The notes: generated from the sequence alone by a model not told the origin. 64,000 nucleotides of DNA from Porticoccus sp002390525 (GCA_943846655.1 OX044352.1:248001-312000), one strand, 5' to 3'. Shown: positions 9,235 through 17,598, numbered from the stretch's first letter. Numbers and translations: made by a program.

Positions 9235-9253
9235 GATAATGATAATTATTTAC
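9235..9253. promoter_or_regulatory. Fur-box-like site
   Basis: GATAATGATAATTATTTAC matches the 19-base classical Fur consensus (GATAATGATAATCATTATC) at 16 positions. It lies in the groEL to PuuD-like intergenic region, about 110 bp upstream of the PuuD-like start and downstream of the groEL terminator, so the PuuD-like gene is the only plausible target. In AT-rich DNA a chance match of this quality is possible. Confidence 0.4.
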
Positions 9254-9315
9254 ATTAAAATTGTTTGATCACGTAAATAATATTTAAAATTTTGAGTATC
9301 TTTTAAATTGACAAA

Positions 9316-9342
9316 AAAAACCCGTAAAAAATACGGGTTTTT
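9316..9342 (-). terminator. Rho-independent terminator after groEL
   Basis: The stem AAAAACCCGTA/TACGGGTTTTT with a five-base loop is followed on the minus strand by a T tract. It lies 24 bases past the groEL stop and closes the groES-groEL operon. Confidence 0.88.
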
Positions 9343-9366
9343 CGTTACCTTTGGAGCTAGGTAAGT

Positions 9367-11034
9367 TTACATCATACCTCCCATACCACCCATACCTCCC
9401 ATGCCTCCCATGCCTCCCATATCTGGCATTCCACCAGCAGGGGCAGCTCCTTCATCTGCCGGAGCGTCTGCCACCATAGCTTCAGTGGTCAACATCAATC
9501 CCGCTATCGAAGAGGCTGCTTGCAATGCACTCCTAGTTACTTTCGCAGGGTCTAAGATTCCCATAGCTATCATATCGCCATATTCTCCTATTCCTGCGTT
9601 ATAACCAAAGTTACCTTTGCCAGCTTTAATTTTATCTACCACAACAGAGCCTTCGCCACCGGCATTCGATACAATTTGTCTCAAAGGTGCTTCCATAGCT
9701 CGTTGAGCTAATCTAATTCCTACATTCTGGTCTTCATTATCGCCAGTTAAACCCTCTATTTCCTGAAGAGCTCGAATCAATGCGACACCGCCGCCTGGAA
9801 CTACACCCTCTTCAACAGCTGCACGAGTAGCATGTAAAGCATCGTCAACACGAGCTTTCTTTTCTTTCATTTCCACTTCAGTTGCAGCACCAACTTTTAT
9901 TACAGCAACACCACCAGCTAATTTCGCAACTCGTTCTTGTAATTTTTCACGATCATAATCAGAAGAGGTATCTTCAATTTGTGCGCGTATCTGTTTAACT
10001 CTTTCAGCGATACTTTTCTTATCACCTGCACCATCTACAACAGTTGTATTTTCTTTAGTCATACTAATACGTTTAGCTGTACCTAAATGCTCCAATGTTA
10101 CTGCTTCAAGCTCCATACCAACTTCTTCAGAAATTAGAGTTCCGCCTGTAAGGATAGCTATATCCTCAAGCATAGCTTTACGGCGATCACCAAAGCCTGG
10201 GGCCTTGCATGCAGCAACCTTTACTATTCCACGTAGGTTGTTCACAACAAGTGTAGCGAGGGCTTCTCCATCTACGTCTTCTGCAATGATCATTAACGGA
10301 CGACCGGCTTTTGCAACGCTTTCGAGTAATGGTAATAAATCTCGAATATTTGAAATCTTTTTATCATATAGCAAAATATAGGGAGTTTCGTGCTCAACAC
10401 TCATACTTTCCTGGTTGCTTATAAAGTAAGGTGATAAGTAGCCTCTATCAAACTGCATGCCTTCTACAATATCTAGCTCATTTTCAAGCCCACTGCCATC
10501 TTCAACAGTAATAACACCCTCTTTTCCAACTTTTTCCATTGCTTGAGCAATAATATCTCCAACATGTGTGTCACTATTAGCTGATATTGTACCTACTTGA
10601 GCAATAGCTTTATTATCGGCACAAGGTTTAGCCATTGCAGCAATTTTTTCGACCGCTAAAGAGACAGCCTTATCTATACCACGCTTTAAATCCATAGGGT
10701 TCATGCCCGCTGCTACAGATTTTAATCCTTCATTTACGATTGATTGTGCTAGAACTGTAGCGGTTGTTGTTCCATCTCCGGCTTCATCAGAAGCCTTAGA
10801 TGCAACCTCTTTAACCATCTGTGCACCCATATTTTCAAATTTATCTTTTAGATCAATTTCTTTTGCTACAGAAACTCCATCCTTAGTTACTGTGGGGGCC
10901 CCATATGATTTTTCTATAACTACATTACGACCTCTTGGTCCCAGTGTTACCTTTACTGCATCAGCCAGTACATTTACTCCTCTGAGCATTGGGTTGCGTG
11001 CACTGTCTCCAAATTTAACTTCTTTATCTGACAT
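9367..11034 (-). CDS. groL: chaperonin GroEL (60 kDa subunit)
   Basis: 555 residues, forming the 14-mer folding chamber that works with GroES and ATP. Visible hallmarks are LGPRGRNVVIEKS near residue 31, the ATP-binding GDGTTTATVLAQ near 86-97, the conserved AAVEEGVVPGGGVAL near 405, and the disordered C-terminal tail made of repeated G-G-M units ending in MM. An AAGGA ribosome binding site precedes the ATG. It lies 66 bases downstream of groES in the same operon and ends at a strong terminator. Nothing unusual in length or motifs. Confidence 0.98.
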   Translation of the reverse strand: MSDKEVKFGDSARNPMLRGVNVLADAVKVTLGPRGRNVVIEKSYGAPTVTKDGVSVAKEIDLKDKFENMGAQMVKEVASKASDEAGDGTTTATVLAQSIVNEGLKSVAAGMNPMDLKRGIDKAVSLAVEKIAAMAKPCADNKAIAQVGTISANSDTHVGDIIAQAMEKVGKEGVITVEDGSGLENELDIVEGMQFDRGYLSPYFISNQESMSVEHETPYILLYDKKISNIRDLLPLLESVAKAGRPLMIIAEDVDGEALATLVVNNLRGIVKVAACKAPGFGDRRKAMLEDIAILTGGTLISEEVGMELEAVTLEHLGTAKRISMTKENTTVVDGAGDKKSIAERVKQIRAQIEDTSSDYDREKLQERVAKLAGGVAVIKVGAATEVEMKEKKARVDDALHATRAAVEEGVVPGGGVALIRALQEIEGLTGDNEDQNVGIRLAQRAMEAPLRQIVSNAGGEGSVVVDKIKAGKGNFGYNAGIGEYGDMIAMGILDPAKVTRSALQAASSIAGLMLTTEAMVADAPADEGAAPAGGMPDMGGMGGMGGMGGMGGMM

Positions 11035-11100
11035 GATAATTTTTCCTTTCTAAAAATTCATTGGAACTTAATTCTATATTCATAACTGTGTAATATTGAA

Positions 11101-11394
11101 CTAAGTTAATATAACTGCCTTAATATCGGTTTCACCGAGGATTATAAGTTCTTCTCCATCAATTTCGATGGTATCGCTACCAGCGTACTTTCCAAAAACT
11201 ACAACATCTCCTAGTTTTACATCCACTGGGCGTATTTCACCATTATCTAAGATCTTCCCAGACCCTATTGCGATTACAGTTCCTTCATTTGGTTTTTCTT
11301 TTGCAGATCCAGGCAATAAGATACCACCTGCAGTCTTCTCTTCCTCTTCCTTTCGACGAACAACAATGCGGTCGTGTAGGGGGCGAATTTTCAT
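11101..11394 (-). CDS. groS: co-chaperonin GroES (10 kDa subunit)
   Basis: 97 residues, the heptameric lid of GroEL. It opens MKIRPLHDRIVVRR, the mobile loop is EEKTAGGILLPGSA (residues 18-31), and GEELIILGETDIKAVI closes the barrel domain. GGAG lies 7 bases before the ATG. It is the first gene of the groES-groEL operon and has a heat-shock-type promoter about 100 bp upstream. Confidence 0.98.
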   Translation of the reverse strand: MKIRPLHDRIVVRRKEEEEKTAGGILLPGSAKEKPNEGTVIAIGSGKILDNGEIRPVDVKLGDVVVFGKYAGSDTIEIDGEELIILGETDIKAVILT

Positions 11395-11497
11395 TATCTT
11401 TCTCCACTAAATTATTTGAGATCCTGAAATATAAAAAATATCACAGAAAAAATTATTAAAGGGTGTTAAAACCAACTTATACTTACAACAATTATGT

Positions 11498-11526
11498 ATA
11501 TGGTGTCAGCTTACACTCATTTCAAG
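11498..11526 (-). promoter_or_regulatory. sigma-32 (RpoH)-type heat-shock promoter of groES-groEL
   Basis: On the minus strand CTTGAAA (11526-11520), preceded by a run of C as in the E. coli groE promoter, is followed after 14 bases by CACCATAT (11505-11498). The consensus is CTTGAAA, 11-16 bases, CCCCATNT, so only one defined position differs. TTGAAA with CATATA at 17 bases would also fit a weak sigma-70 promoter. Confidence 0.72.
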
Positions 11527-11538
11527 GGGGGGCGAAAT

Positions 11539-12006
11539 TTATTTATCACGTTCTCCTTCCCAATATTCAGCATCTATGAATTCTTTATTCTTATTTGGGT
11601 TATTTTCACGAAAATTATCAGAGTGTGTTTGGGAAAAGTTTTTTTCATCGGTTGCAACAAATAACTTAGATGTATAGCTAGTAAAAAAATATGTTCTAAG
11701 TATAGGGACTAGACCGACAAAGCCTATAAAGTCAGTAATAAACCCAGGTATGATTAAAAAAATCCCGCTGGATGAAATTATTATAGCTTCTATCATTTCT
11801 TTGGCAGGAATCTCTCCTATATAAATTTTTTCTCGTGCTCGAAAAAGTGTCTTTAGGCCCTGCTTTCTTAAAAAGAAAATACCCACAATTGCTGTGAATA
11901 AAAAAAGGCTCAACGTAATAAGCAGTCCAATCTCATGACTAACTGCTATTAATAGAGATATTTCTACGAAAGGAATTAAAATAAAAAATAAGAAAAGGTA
12001 TCGCAA
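11539..12006 (-). CDS. fxsA: FxsA family membrane protein
   Basis: 155 residues from a TTG start at 12006. That start has AGGGGA at 12018-12013, and the protein then begins RYLFLFFILIPFVEISLLI like other FxsA proteins; the open frame reaches an ATG at 12042, but those 12 extra residues have no equivalent in the family. There are two N-terminal helices, FFLRKQG at about residues 52-58, and a third hydrophobic stretch (SGIFLIIPGFITDFIGFVGLVPIL), then a charged tail. In E. coli FxsA relieves exclusion of phage T7 by the F plasmid; its cellular role is unknown. It follows ampG closely and precedes groES on the same strand, but groES has its own promoter. Confidence 0.88.
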   Translation of the reverse strand: MRYLFLFFILIPFVEISLLIAVSHEIGLLITLSLFLFTAIVGIFFLRKQGLKTLFRAREKIYIGEIPAKEMIEAIIISSSGIFLIIPGFITDFIGFVGLVPILRTYFFTSYTSKLFVATDEKNFSQTHSDNFRENNPNKNKEFIDAEYWEGERDK

Positions 12007-12016
12007 AAAATATCCC

Positions 12017-13342
12017 CTATAGATTTTGTGTTGCGGCCACATGTTTTTTCCAGACTATCCAGGAGAGCAATATCGCAGGTATACCCATCAGTGCAGCATA
12101 AAAGAAAAATACCTGGTAACCAGCAGCATCAACTAGCATACCGGAAAATCCACTAAAAAATTTTCCTGGTAAAGTCATCAATGACGTAAAGAGTGCATAC
12201 TGCGTGGCAGTGAAGGTTCGATTCGTCAAACTCGATAGATAAGCAATGAACACCCCTCCTGAAAAACCACCGCTAATATTATCCCCGCTTATTGCTAATA
12301 TTAAACCACCCATATCGTTGCCTAAATTAGACAAGTATATGAATAAAAGATTTGTTACGGCAGTTAGTATCGCAGCAAAAATTAAAGGCCTATGAATACC
12401 ATAACGAAGAACACATAAGCCTCCTAAAAATGCACCTAGGAGTGTCATGAAAAAACCAAAGATCTTGCTTACTCCTGCAATTTCAGACTTGGTGAAACCC
12501 AAATCTAAATAAAATGGGTTAGCCATAATACCCATTGTAATATCGCTAAGTCGAAAGACAGATATAAATACTAAGATTATCAATGCATAGGAACCATTTC
12601 TTTTAAAAAACTCAACAAATGGGGCCATAAAAGCCTGTTGCAACCAATAGATCAAACGACTAATCAGGGATCTTTTTCTATCGTTTAAGTATGAAGATCG
12701 CTTGTCTTGGATGTGGTTTGGCTCTGGTATCAGTAAAACAGTAGATACCCCAATTAACATCAAAGTTGCCATGAAATAATATGCTATATTCCAGTTGTAT
12801 AAGTCAGCCATATAAAGAGCGCCGGCACCTGCTATTAACATTCCCACCCTATATCCAAACTGATAGCCAGCAGCTAGGGCTCCCTGCATTTCATTTGTTG
12901 CTGATTCAATTCGAAGCGCGTCGATGGCGATATCCTGAGTAGAGGAAGAAAAGGCAACTAAAACTGCACAAATAGCGAAATTAAATAAAGATACTCTAGG
13001 ATCCATAAGGACCATAGCGATTAATCCTAATATGATTCCTATTTGGCCAAGCAAAATCCAACTTCTACGCTGTCCAATTTTTGAGGTGAGCCATGGTATT
13101 TTTATTTGATCGACGACCGGTGCCCAAAAAAACTTTATAGAGTAAGTCATTCCAACCCAACCAAAAAAACCAATACTAGTTCTACTGATATCTAGATCAG
13201 TCAGCCACGCTGTTAATGTGCTAAAAACTAGCAAGAGCGGCAATCCAGCTGAAAACCCTAGAAATAACATTCGTATCACTTCTGGTTGACGATATATTTT
13301 AACTGCTTCGCCCCAACTTCCAGTTCCTTCCTGGAATTTCAT
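12017..13342 (-). CDS. ampG: AmpG-type muropeptide permease (MFS)
   Basis: 441 residues with about 12 hydrophobic helices. The N-terminal LFLGFSAGLPLLLVFSTLTAWLTD and the following IGFFGWVG..YSIKFFWAPVVDQ stretch align by eye with AmpG, which imports GlcNAc-anhydroMurNAc peptides across the inner membrane for cell-wall recycling. The central loop near residue 210 is charged (HIQDKRSSYLNDRKRS), as is usual between the two MFS halves. AmpD, which acts on the imported muropeptides, is encoded about 2 kb away on the same strand, supporting the role. The next gene fxsA begins 10 bases after its stop, with its ribosome binding site overlapping the stop. Confidence 0.88.
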   Translation of the reverse strand: MKFQEGTGSWGEAVKIYRQPEVIRMLFLGFSAGLPLLLVFSTLTAWLTDLDISRTSIGFFGWVGMTYSIKFFWAPVVDQIKIPWLTSKIGQRRSWILLGQIGIILGLIAMVLMDPRVSLFNFAICAVLVAFSSSTQDIAIDALRIESATNEMQGALAAGYQFGYRVGMLIAGAGALYMADLYNWNIAYYFMATLMLIGVSTVLLIPEPNHIQDKRSSYLNDRKRSLISRLIYWLQQAFMAPFVEFFKRNGSYALIILVFISVFRLSDITMGIMANPFYLDLGFTKSEIAGVSKIFGFFMTLLGAFLGGLCVLRYGIHRPLIFAAILTAVTNLLFIYLSNLGNDMGGLILAISGDNISGGFSGGVFIAYLSSLTNRTFTATQYALFTSLMTLPGKFFSGFSGMLVDAAGYQVFFFYAALMGIPAILLSWIVWKKHVAATQNL

Positions 13343-13474
13343 TTAATTATTCCTCTTAATAATGCTTATTTTCATATAGTAGTGATCGCTCGCAGGTTAT
13401 AATGTTAAAAAAGTGACCAAAAAGATTTATACCCTAACAGATTCAGCTAATGATGCTATACACTTAATTGATAT

Positions 13475-14374
13475 ATGAAAGCGATCTTAGAAGTCTTTAA
13501 TTTAACAAAATCGTTCCGCTCCTTGAAGGCAGTTGATGATGTTTCTTTCAGTATACCCAAAGGTTCATGTTTTGGTTTATTAGGCCCCAATGGGGCAGGA
13601 AAAACTACGACTATTGAAATTATTGAGGGTATAAAAAAACCCACAACTGGAAAAATTTTATACAAAGGTAAAGAACGAAATAGTAATTTTTCGTCAGAAA
13701 TGGGGATTCAATTTCAAACAACAGCCTTAATGGATTATCTTAAAACTTATGAAGTTCTAAAACTGTTCTCAAAGCTCTATCGTCATACAAAATCCATCGA
13801 TGAGTTAATTGAAATATGTCAACTTGACGAATTTTTAGGGACTTACGCAACAAAATTGTCTGGTGGGCAGCGTCAAAGACTGCTTTTAGCTATTGCTTTA
13901 GTAAATGATCCAGAAATTCTCTTTTTAGATGAACCAACTACAGGGTTAGACCCTCAAGCTAGAAGAAATTTCTGGTTACTTATTCGAAATATTAAGAAAA
14001 AAGGTAAAACTATCTTACTCACTACTCACTATATGGAGGAGGCCGAGTTACTATGCGACCAATTAGTAATAATGGATAAGGGGAAGATAATAGAGGATGG
14101 CTCTCCAACTAAGCTACTAGAAAAAAACTTTGGACATAGTTATGTCTGTATTAATCATGAGGATTTTAATATAACTGAAAACTCAATATATATTGATAAG
14201 ATTTCCAGTTCTATTGAGGTACGAGAAGATTGTATTGCAATTGCTACCAATAATATCGAAAAAACCCTGTCAGATCTGGCATTCCAGGGCATTACCTTGC
14301 AATCACTTCAAGTAAGGAAGCCTTCTCTTGATGATCTATTCTTGAAGTTAACAGGCCACCATCTGAGGGAGTGA
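13475..14374 (+). CDS. ABC exporter ATP-binding protein (ABC-2/DrrA type)
   Basis: 299 residues. Walker A GPNGAGKTTT is at about 38-47, the Q-loop lies in FQTTALMDYL, the ABC signature LSGGQRQRLLLAIAL is near 128-142, Walker B ILFLDEPTTGLDP near 148-160, and the switch histidine follows in LTTHYMEEAE. The C-terminal 80 residues are the extension typical of DrrA/CcmA-like exporters. It is followed six bases after its stop by the permease. No convincing ribosome binding site precedes the ATG; a TATAAT at 13398 lacks a good -35 partner. Substrate unknown: such exporters handle lipids, polysaccharides or drugs. Confidence 0.88.
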   Translation: MKAILEVFNLTKSFRSLKAVDDVSFSIPKGSCFGLLGPNGAGKTTTIEIIEGIKKPTTGKILYKGKERNSNFSSEMGIQFQTTALMDYLKTYEVLKLFSKLYRHTKSIDELIEICQLDEFLGTYATKLSGGQRQRLLLAIALVNDPEILFLDEPTTGLDPQARRNFWLLIRNIKKKGKTILLTTHYMEEAELLCDQLVIMDKGKIIEDGSPTKLLEKNFGHSYVCINHEDFNITENSIYIDKISSSIEVREDCIAIATNNIEKTLSDLAFQGITLQSLQVRKPSLDDLFLKLTGHHLRE

Positions 14375-14380
14375 AAAAAA

Positions 14381-14920
14381 TTGAAAGAAATTTTTGCGTT
14401 ATGGATGGCTAGAAACAGAGAATACTACAGAGACAAAGGGTCATTATTCTGGTCTTTTATAGCTACCCCTTTAATTGTCATAATATTAGCCTTGGTTTTT
14501 TCATCTGAAAATCAAAAAATATTCCAAATCGGAGTTCTTTATCCTCAATCTAATTCAGACGTACTTATAAATTTACTGTCTTCTGAGTCGACAATTGATT
14601 TAGTAGAATACGAAAATATTGAAGTTATTATGAAAAAAATTAGGCTTCATGAATTAGATATATTTTTGGATACAAAAAAAATCCCTCGTTATTGGATAAA
14701 CCCTGAATCTGAGAAGGGCCTCCTATTAGAAACAATGTTATTGGCTAAATCTAAATTGACTAATTCTCAAATTGTTTGGACAAGACAGGAGGTAGTAGGT
14801 CCAAAAATACGCTATATAGACTGGGCTATACCAGGTATTTTGGCTATGAACATAATGTTCAGCGGTTTGTGGGGAATTGGCTATATTATAGTTCGCTATA
14901 GGAAAAATGGGGGTACTTAA
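14381..14920 (+). CDS. ABC-2 type permease, N-terminal part (split by frameshift)
   Basis: The first 177 codons of the ABC-2 permease partnering the upstream ATPase. It starts at TTG 14381 after GAGGGAG. One transmembrane helix (SFIATPLIVIILALVF) and a periplasmic domain follow, and then the start of the membrane core, IDWAIPGILAMNIMFSGLWGIGYIIVRYRKNG. The frame ends three codons later at a TAA. The family continues RKNG-VLKRLK, and those residues lie in the next frame (see the following gene). Removing one G from the GGGGG run at 14909-14913 joins the halves into one protein of about 342 residues. Sequencing error, recent mutation and programmed slippage all remain possible. Confidence 0.72.
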   Translation: MKEIFALWMARNREYYRDKGSLFWSFIATPLIVIILALVFSSENQKIFQIGVLYPQSNSDVLINLLSSESTIDLVEYENIEVIMKKIRLHELDIFLDTKKIPRYWINPESEKGLLLETMLLAKSKLTNSQIVWTRQEVVGPKIRYIDWAIPGILAMNIMFSGLWGIGYIIVRYRKNGGT

Positions 14921-15410
14921 AAGATTGAAAGTTACGCCATTAAGTGCGTGGAAATTTTTAGGATCACAAGCCCTTTCGAGGCTATGTATAATGATTGCGG
15001 TAACTACAATTGTATTTTTTGGATGTAATCTCTTCATAGACTTCATGATGATTGGTAGTTACCTACTTTTGCTTTTAGTCGCAGTATTTGGAAACCTTTC
15101 CATTATAAGCATGTCACTATTAATGGCTGCGAGGACTTCTAGCGAGGACCTAGCAAATGGTCTTCTCAACCTTATAAGCTTTCCAATGCTTCTTCTTTCA
15201 GAATTATGGTTCTCTCTAGATAGCGCACCCGAGTGGTTACAAAGTTTTTCACAGTTCCTTCCATTAACACATTTAGTATCAGCATCTAGGGCGGTCATGC
15301 TTGAGGGTGCAAGCTTTAACGATATAAGTTTTCAATTAATTATTTTAAGTATTATGACTTTTTTCTTTATAGGTCTTGCAGGTGTCTTTTTCCGTTGGGA
15401 TAACGATTAA
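14907..15410 (+). CDS. ABC-2 type permease, C-terminal part (split by frameshift)
   Basis: The remaining four or five membrane helices of the ABC-2 permease. It begins VLKRLKVTPLSAWKFLGSQ, the usual continuation of the core domain, and contains FLPLTHLVSASRAVMLEG, a conserved block of this permease family, before a final helix and FRWDND. There is an ATG at 14907 just ahead of the shift point with AGGAAAA before it, so separate translation by re-initiation is possible, but a half permease without helix 1 is unlikely to be the normal product. No in-frame stops or other damage occur after the shift, arguing for a recent event or an error. Confidence 0.72.
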   Translation: MGVLKRLKVTPLSAWKFLGSQALSRLCIMIAVTTIVFFGCNLFIDFMMIGSYLLLLLVAVFGNLSIISMSLLMAARTSSEDLANGLLNLISFPMLLLSELWFSLDSAPEWLQSFSQFLPLTHLVSASRAVMLEGASFNDISFQLIILSIMTFFFIGLAGVFFRWDND

Positions 15411-15419
15411 TGCAAACAT

Positions 15420-15971
15420 TCAATTTTTATCATCGAGATTTAAAGTATAGCGTTCCCAATCAAAATACGGTCCTGGGTCTGTTTTTCGACTAGGGGCTAT
15501 ATCTGAGTGTCCCAAGATACGATTTTTGTCAATAAGCGGATATCGCTTTATTATTTCTTGGGTTACTTTAATAAGACTCTCATACTGTGCATTAGTATAT
15601 GGTGTCGTATCACTTCCAATCAACTCAATGCCAATAGAGAAGTCATTGCAGTTTGTTAAACCTTTGTAGCTTGATACTCCAGCATGCCAAGCCCTGTCAT
15701 TGAAACTAACGAACTGTATGACCTCACCTTCACGGTCAATTAAAAGGTGTGCAGATACTTTTAGATTTGCAATTTTTTTAAAGTACGGATCAAGACTTAT
15801 ATCCAGCTTGTTCTTAAAAAAATCACAAATATATCCATTATCAAAATTATCTGGCGGCAAACTTATACTATGGATAACCAAAAGCGATATGTTTTTTATA
15901 TCTGGACGAGTATCCTGATTTGGTGATAGCTCACTACTAGCTAGACTATACCAACCGTTCGAATGAATCAT
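15420..15971 (-). CDS. ampD: 1,6-anhydro-N-acetylmuramyl-L-alanine amidase AmpD
   Basis: 183 residues. This cytoplasmic zinc amidase removes the peptide from recycled anhydroMurNAc muropeptides. H34 in LLVIHSISLPP, E116 in SIGIELIG, H155 in LGHSDIAP and D165 in RKTDPGP match the zinc ligands and catalytic residues of E. coli AmpD (H34, E116, H154, D164). RAWHAGVSSYKGLTNCNDFSIG matches the family almost residue for residue. It converges on the ABC permease with nine bases between stops. It works downstream of AmpG, which lies 2 kb away. No ampR or ampC is present. Confidence 0.95.
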   Translation of the reverse strand: MIHSNGWYSLASSELSPNQDTRPDIKNISLLVIHSISLPPDNFDNGYICDFFKNKLDISLDPYFKKIANLKVSAHLLIDREGEVIQFVSFNDRAWHAGVSSYKGLTNCNDFSIGIELIGSDTTPYTNAQYESLIKVTQEIIKRYPLIDKNRILGHSDIAPSRKTDPGPYFDWERYTLNLDDKN

Positions 15972-16100
15972 GAAAAATTTCCAAGGATGAGATTACTTTA
16001 GAATTTATTGCGTCCTCAGTCTGCGACCAATAAAATATTAACTTCATGATTTAATATAAATCAGGTGATAGGCTAATGCCAATAAAAATTTTAGGGAGTT

Positions 16101-16127
16101 TTTACAAAAGAGTGGCGCTGTTATACT
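16101..16127 (+). promoter_or_regulatory. sigma-70-like promoter of nadC-coaE-yacG
   Basis: TTTACA at 16101-16106 and TATACT at 16122-16127 each match five of six consensus bases, with a shortish 15-base spacer. Transcription would start only about 8 bases before the nadC ATG, giving a very short leader that leaves little room for the AAAGGAG there. Confidence 0.45.
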
Positions 16128-16141
16128 AATTAAAGGAGTAC

Positions 16142-16996
16142 ATGAGATCATTTATTATGTTAATCGATAAAAAATTGATAAAAGATATTAAAATCAATGT
16201 TGCCAGATCTTTATCAGAAGATATTGGTGATGGCGACATTACAGCCCAACTTATTCCAAAGAATGTAGTATCTGATGCACTCGTTGTTACTAGAGAAAAG
16301 GCGATCCTTTGTGGTCAGGCTTGGTTTGATGAAGTATTTAATCAACTAGATCAACGTGTTACAGTAAAATGGCTAGTTCAGGATGGTGCAAGATTGGAAC
16401 CAGATCAGCATATATGCACGCTTAACGGTCCGGCTCGAAGTCTTTTAACAGGAGAAAGAGTCGCACTCAATTTTCTTCAAACTTTATCTGGCACAGCTAC
16501 GACAGCTCGAGAATACGCCACATTAGCCTCTGAAAGTGGAGTTGAGATTCTAGACACTCGAAAAACAATTCCAGGACTGCGGTTAGCTCAAAAATATGCT
16601 GTATTTACTGGAGGATGTAAAAATCATCGACTCGGACTGTATGATGCATTTCTTATTAAGGAGAATCATATTACTGCATGTGGTGGTATCAAGTCCGCTA
16701 TTCTTAAAGCTAAAGAAATTTCTCCTGATAAACCGATTGAAGTAGAAGTAGAAAGTTTATCAGAACTCACTGAAGCGCTAGATGCTCAGGTTGATATAGT
16801 CATGCTGGACAATTTCGATAAAAAAATGATGCAACGAGCAATAGCAATGAATACAGGGGATACTAAAATAGAAATATCCGGAAATATAGATAAAAACAAC
16901 TTATCTAAACAAGTAATTATGAATGTGGACTATTTATCCTCTGGAAGCCTAACTAAAAATTGCCAAGCGATAGATTTTTCTATGAGGCTTCTATAA
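16142..16996 (+). CDS. nadC: quinolinate phosphoribosyltransferase (nicotinate-nucleotide pyrophosphorylase)
   Basis: 284 residues. NadC converts quinolinate and PRPP to nicotinate mononucleotide in de novo NAD synthesis. GERVALNFLQTLSG is near residue 105, DTRKTIPGLRLAQKYAV near 140 (catalytic arginines and lysine), NHRLGLYDAFLIKENH near 162, EVEVES near 202, VMLDNF near 222 and SSGSLTKN near 268, all in family order. GGAG sits only 3 bases before the ATG; an internal ATG at 16157 would begin MLIDKKL and is a possible alternative. The stop overlaps the coaE ATG by one base (TAATG). Confidence 0.95.
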   Translation: MRSFIMLIDKKLIKDIKINVARSLSEDIGDGDITAQLIPKNVVSDALVVTREKAILCGQAWFDEVFNQLDQRVTVKWLVQDGARLEPDQHICTLNGPARSLLTGERVALNFLQTLSGTATTAREYATLASESGVEILDTRKTIPGLRLAQKYAVFTGGCKNHRLGLYDAFLIKENHITACGGIKSAILKAKEISPDKPIEVEVESLSELTEALDAQVDIVMLDNFDKKMMQRAIAMNTGDTKIEISGNIDKNNLSKQVIMNVDYLSSGSLTKNCQAIDFSMRLL

Positions 16997-17598
16997 TGAC
17001 ATTTGTTGTCGGACTCACTGGTGGTATTGGTAGTGGCAAAAGCACAGCCGGGCATTATTTTGAAGCATTGGGTATCGAGGTAATTAATGTTGATTTGATA
17101 TCAAAAAATTTAGTGGAGACAGATTTAGATCTCCATCTTAAAATTTCCGGATATTTTGGTAAAAAAAGTTTACTTGGAGATGGTTCTTTAAATAGATTAT
17201 ATATAAGACATGAAATCTTTAACTCTTCAAAAAAAAAGATGTGGCTGGAAGAACTTTTGCACCCACCAATTAAAGATCGAGTTTTAAGATCCCTAAGGTA
17301 TAGTTTAAGTGAATACGTAATACTAGAGTCACCACTGTTGCTAGAAACCGATCAATATAAGCTAACGGACAGAATTTTAGTAATAGATGTCTCAAAAGAA
17401 GTGCAAATTCTTCGTGTTCAAAAGCGAGATAGAATATCTGCGGATGCAATTGAAGCTATAATCACATCACAAATGCCAAGAATGCAAAAATTGAAACTCG
17501 CTAATGATGTTGTCGAAAATACTGGTAGCATTGAAAAATTTAAGCTTAAGATAGAGTGTTTACACAAAAACTACCTTACTTTAGCAGAGGAGCTATAA
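16996..17598 (+). CDS. coaE: dephospho-CoA kinase
   Basis: 200 residues. CoaE phosphorylates dephospho-CoA in the last step of coenzyme A synthesis. The P-loop GGIGSGKST is at residues 9-17, INVDLISKNLV (about 32-42) matches the conserved D-A-D-x-I-x-R region with a leucine in place of the usual alanine, and the lid arginines lie in RVQKRDRIS. The open frame extends 12 codons upstream inside nadC, but ATG 16996 overlaps the nadC stop and gives the normal N-terminus MTFVVGLTGG. Gene order nadC-coaE-yacG is common near pilD/yacG loci in gammaproteobacteria; here the pilin peptidase is absent. Confidence 0.93.
   Translation: MTFVVGLTGGIGSGKSTAGHYFEALGIEVINVDLISKNLVETDLDLHLKISGYFGKKSLLGDGSLNRLYIRHEIFNSSKKKMWLEELLHPPIKDRVLRSLRYSLSEYVILESPLLLETDQYKLTDRILVIDVSKEVQILRVQKRDRISADAIEAIITSQMPRMQKLKLANDVVENTGSIEKFKLKIECLHKNYLTLAEEL

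Noticed and set aside
9370..9425. Short tandem repeat that could be mistaken for a repeat array.
   Set aside because: It encodes the G-G-M tail of GroEL, typical of the family.
13398..13403. Perfect TATAAT ahead of the ABC exporter.
   Set aside because: No acceptable -35 at 16-18 bases, so a promoter is not supported beyond the -10 match.
14738..15298. Minus-strand open frames across the permease halves.
   Set aside because: Shadows of the conserved ABC-2 permease; considered because the region is frameshifted, but no motif supports them.
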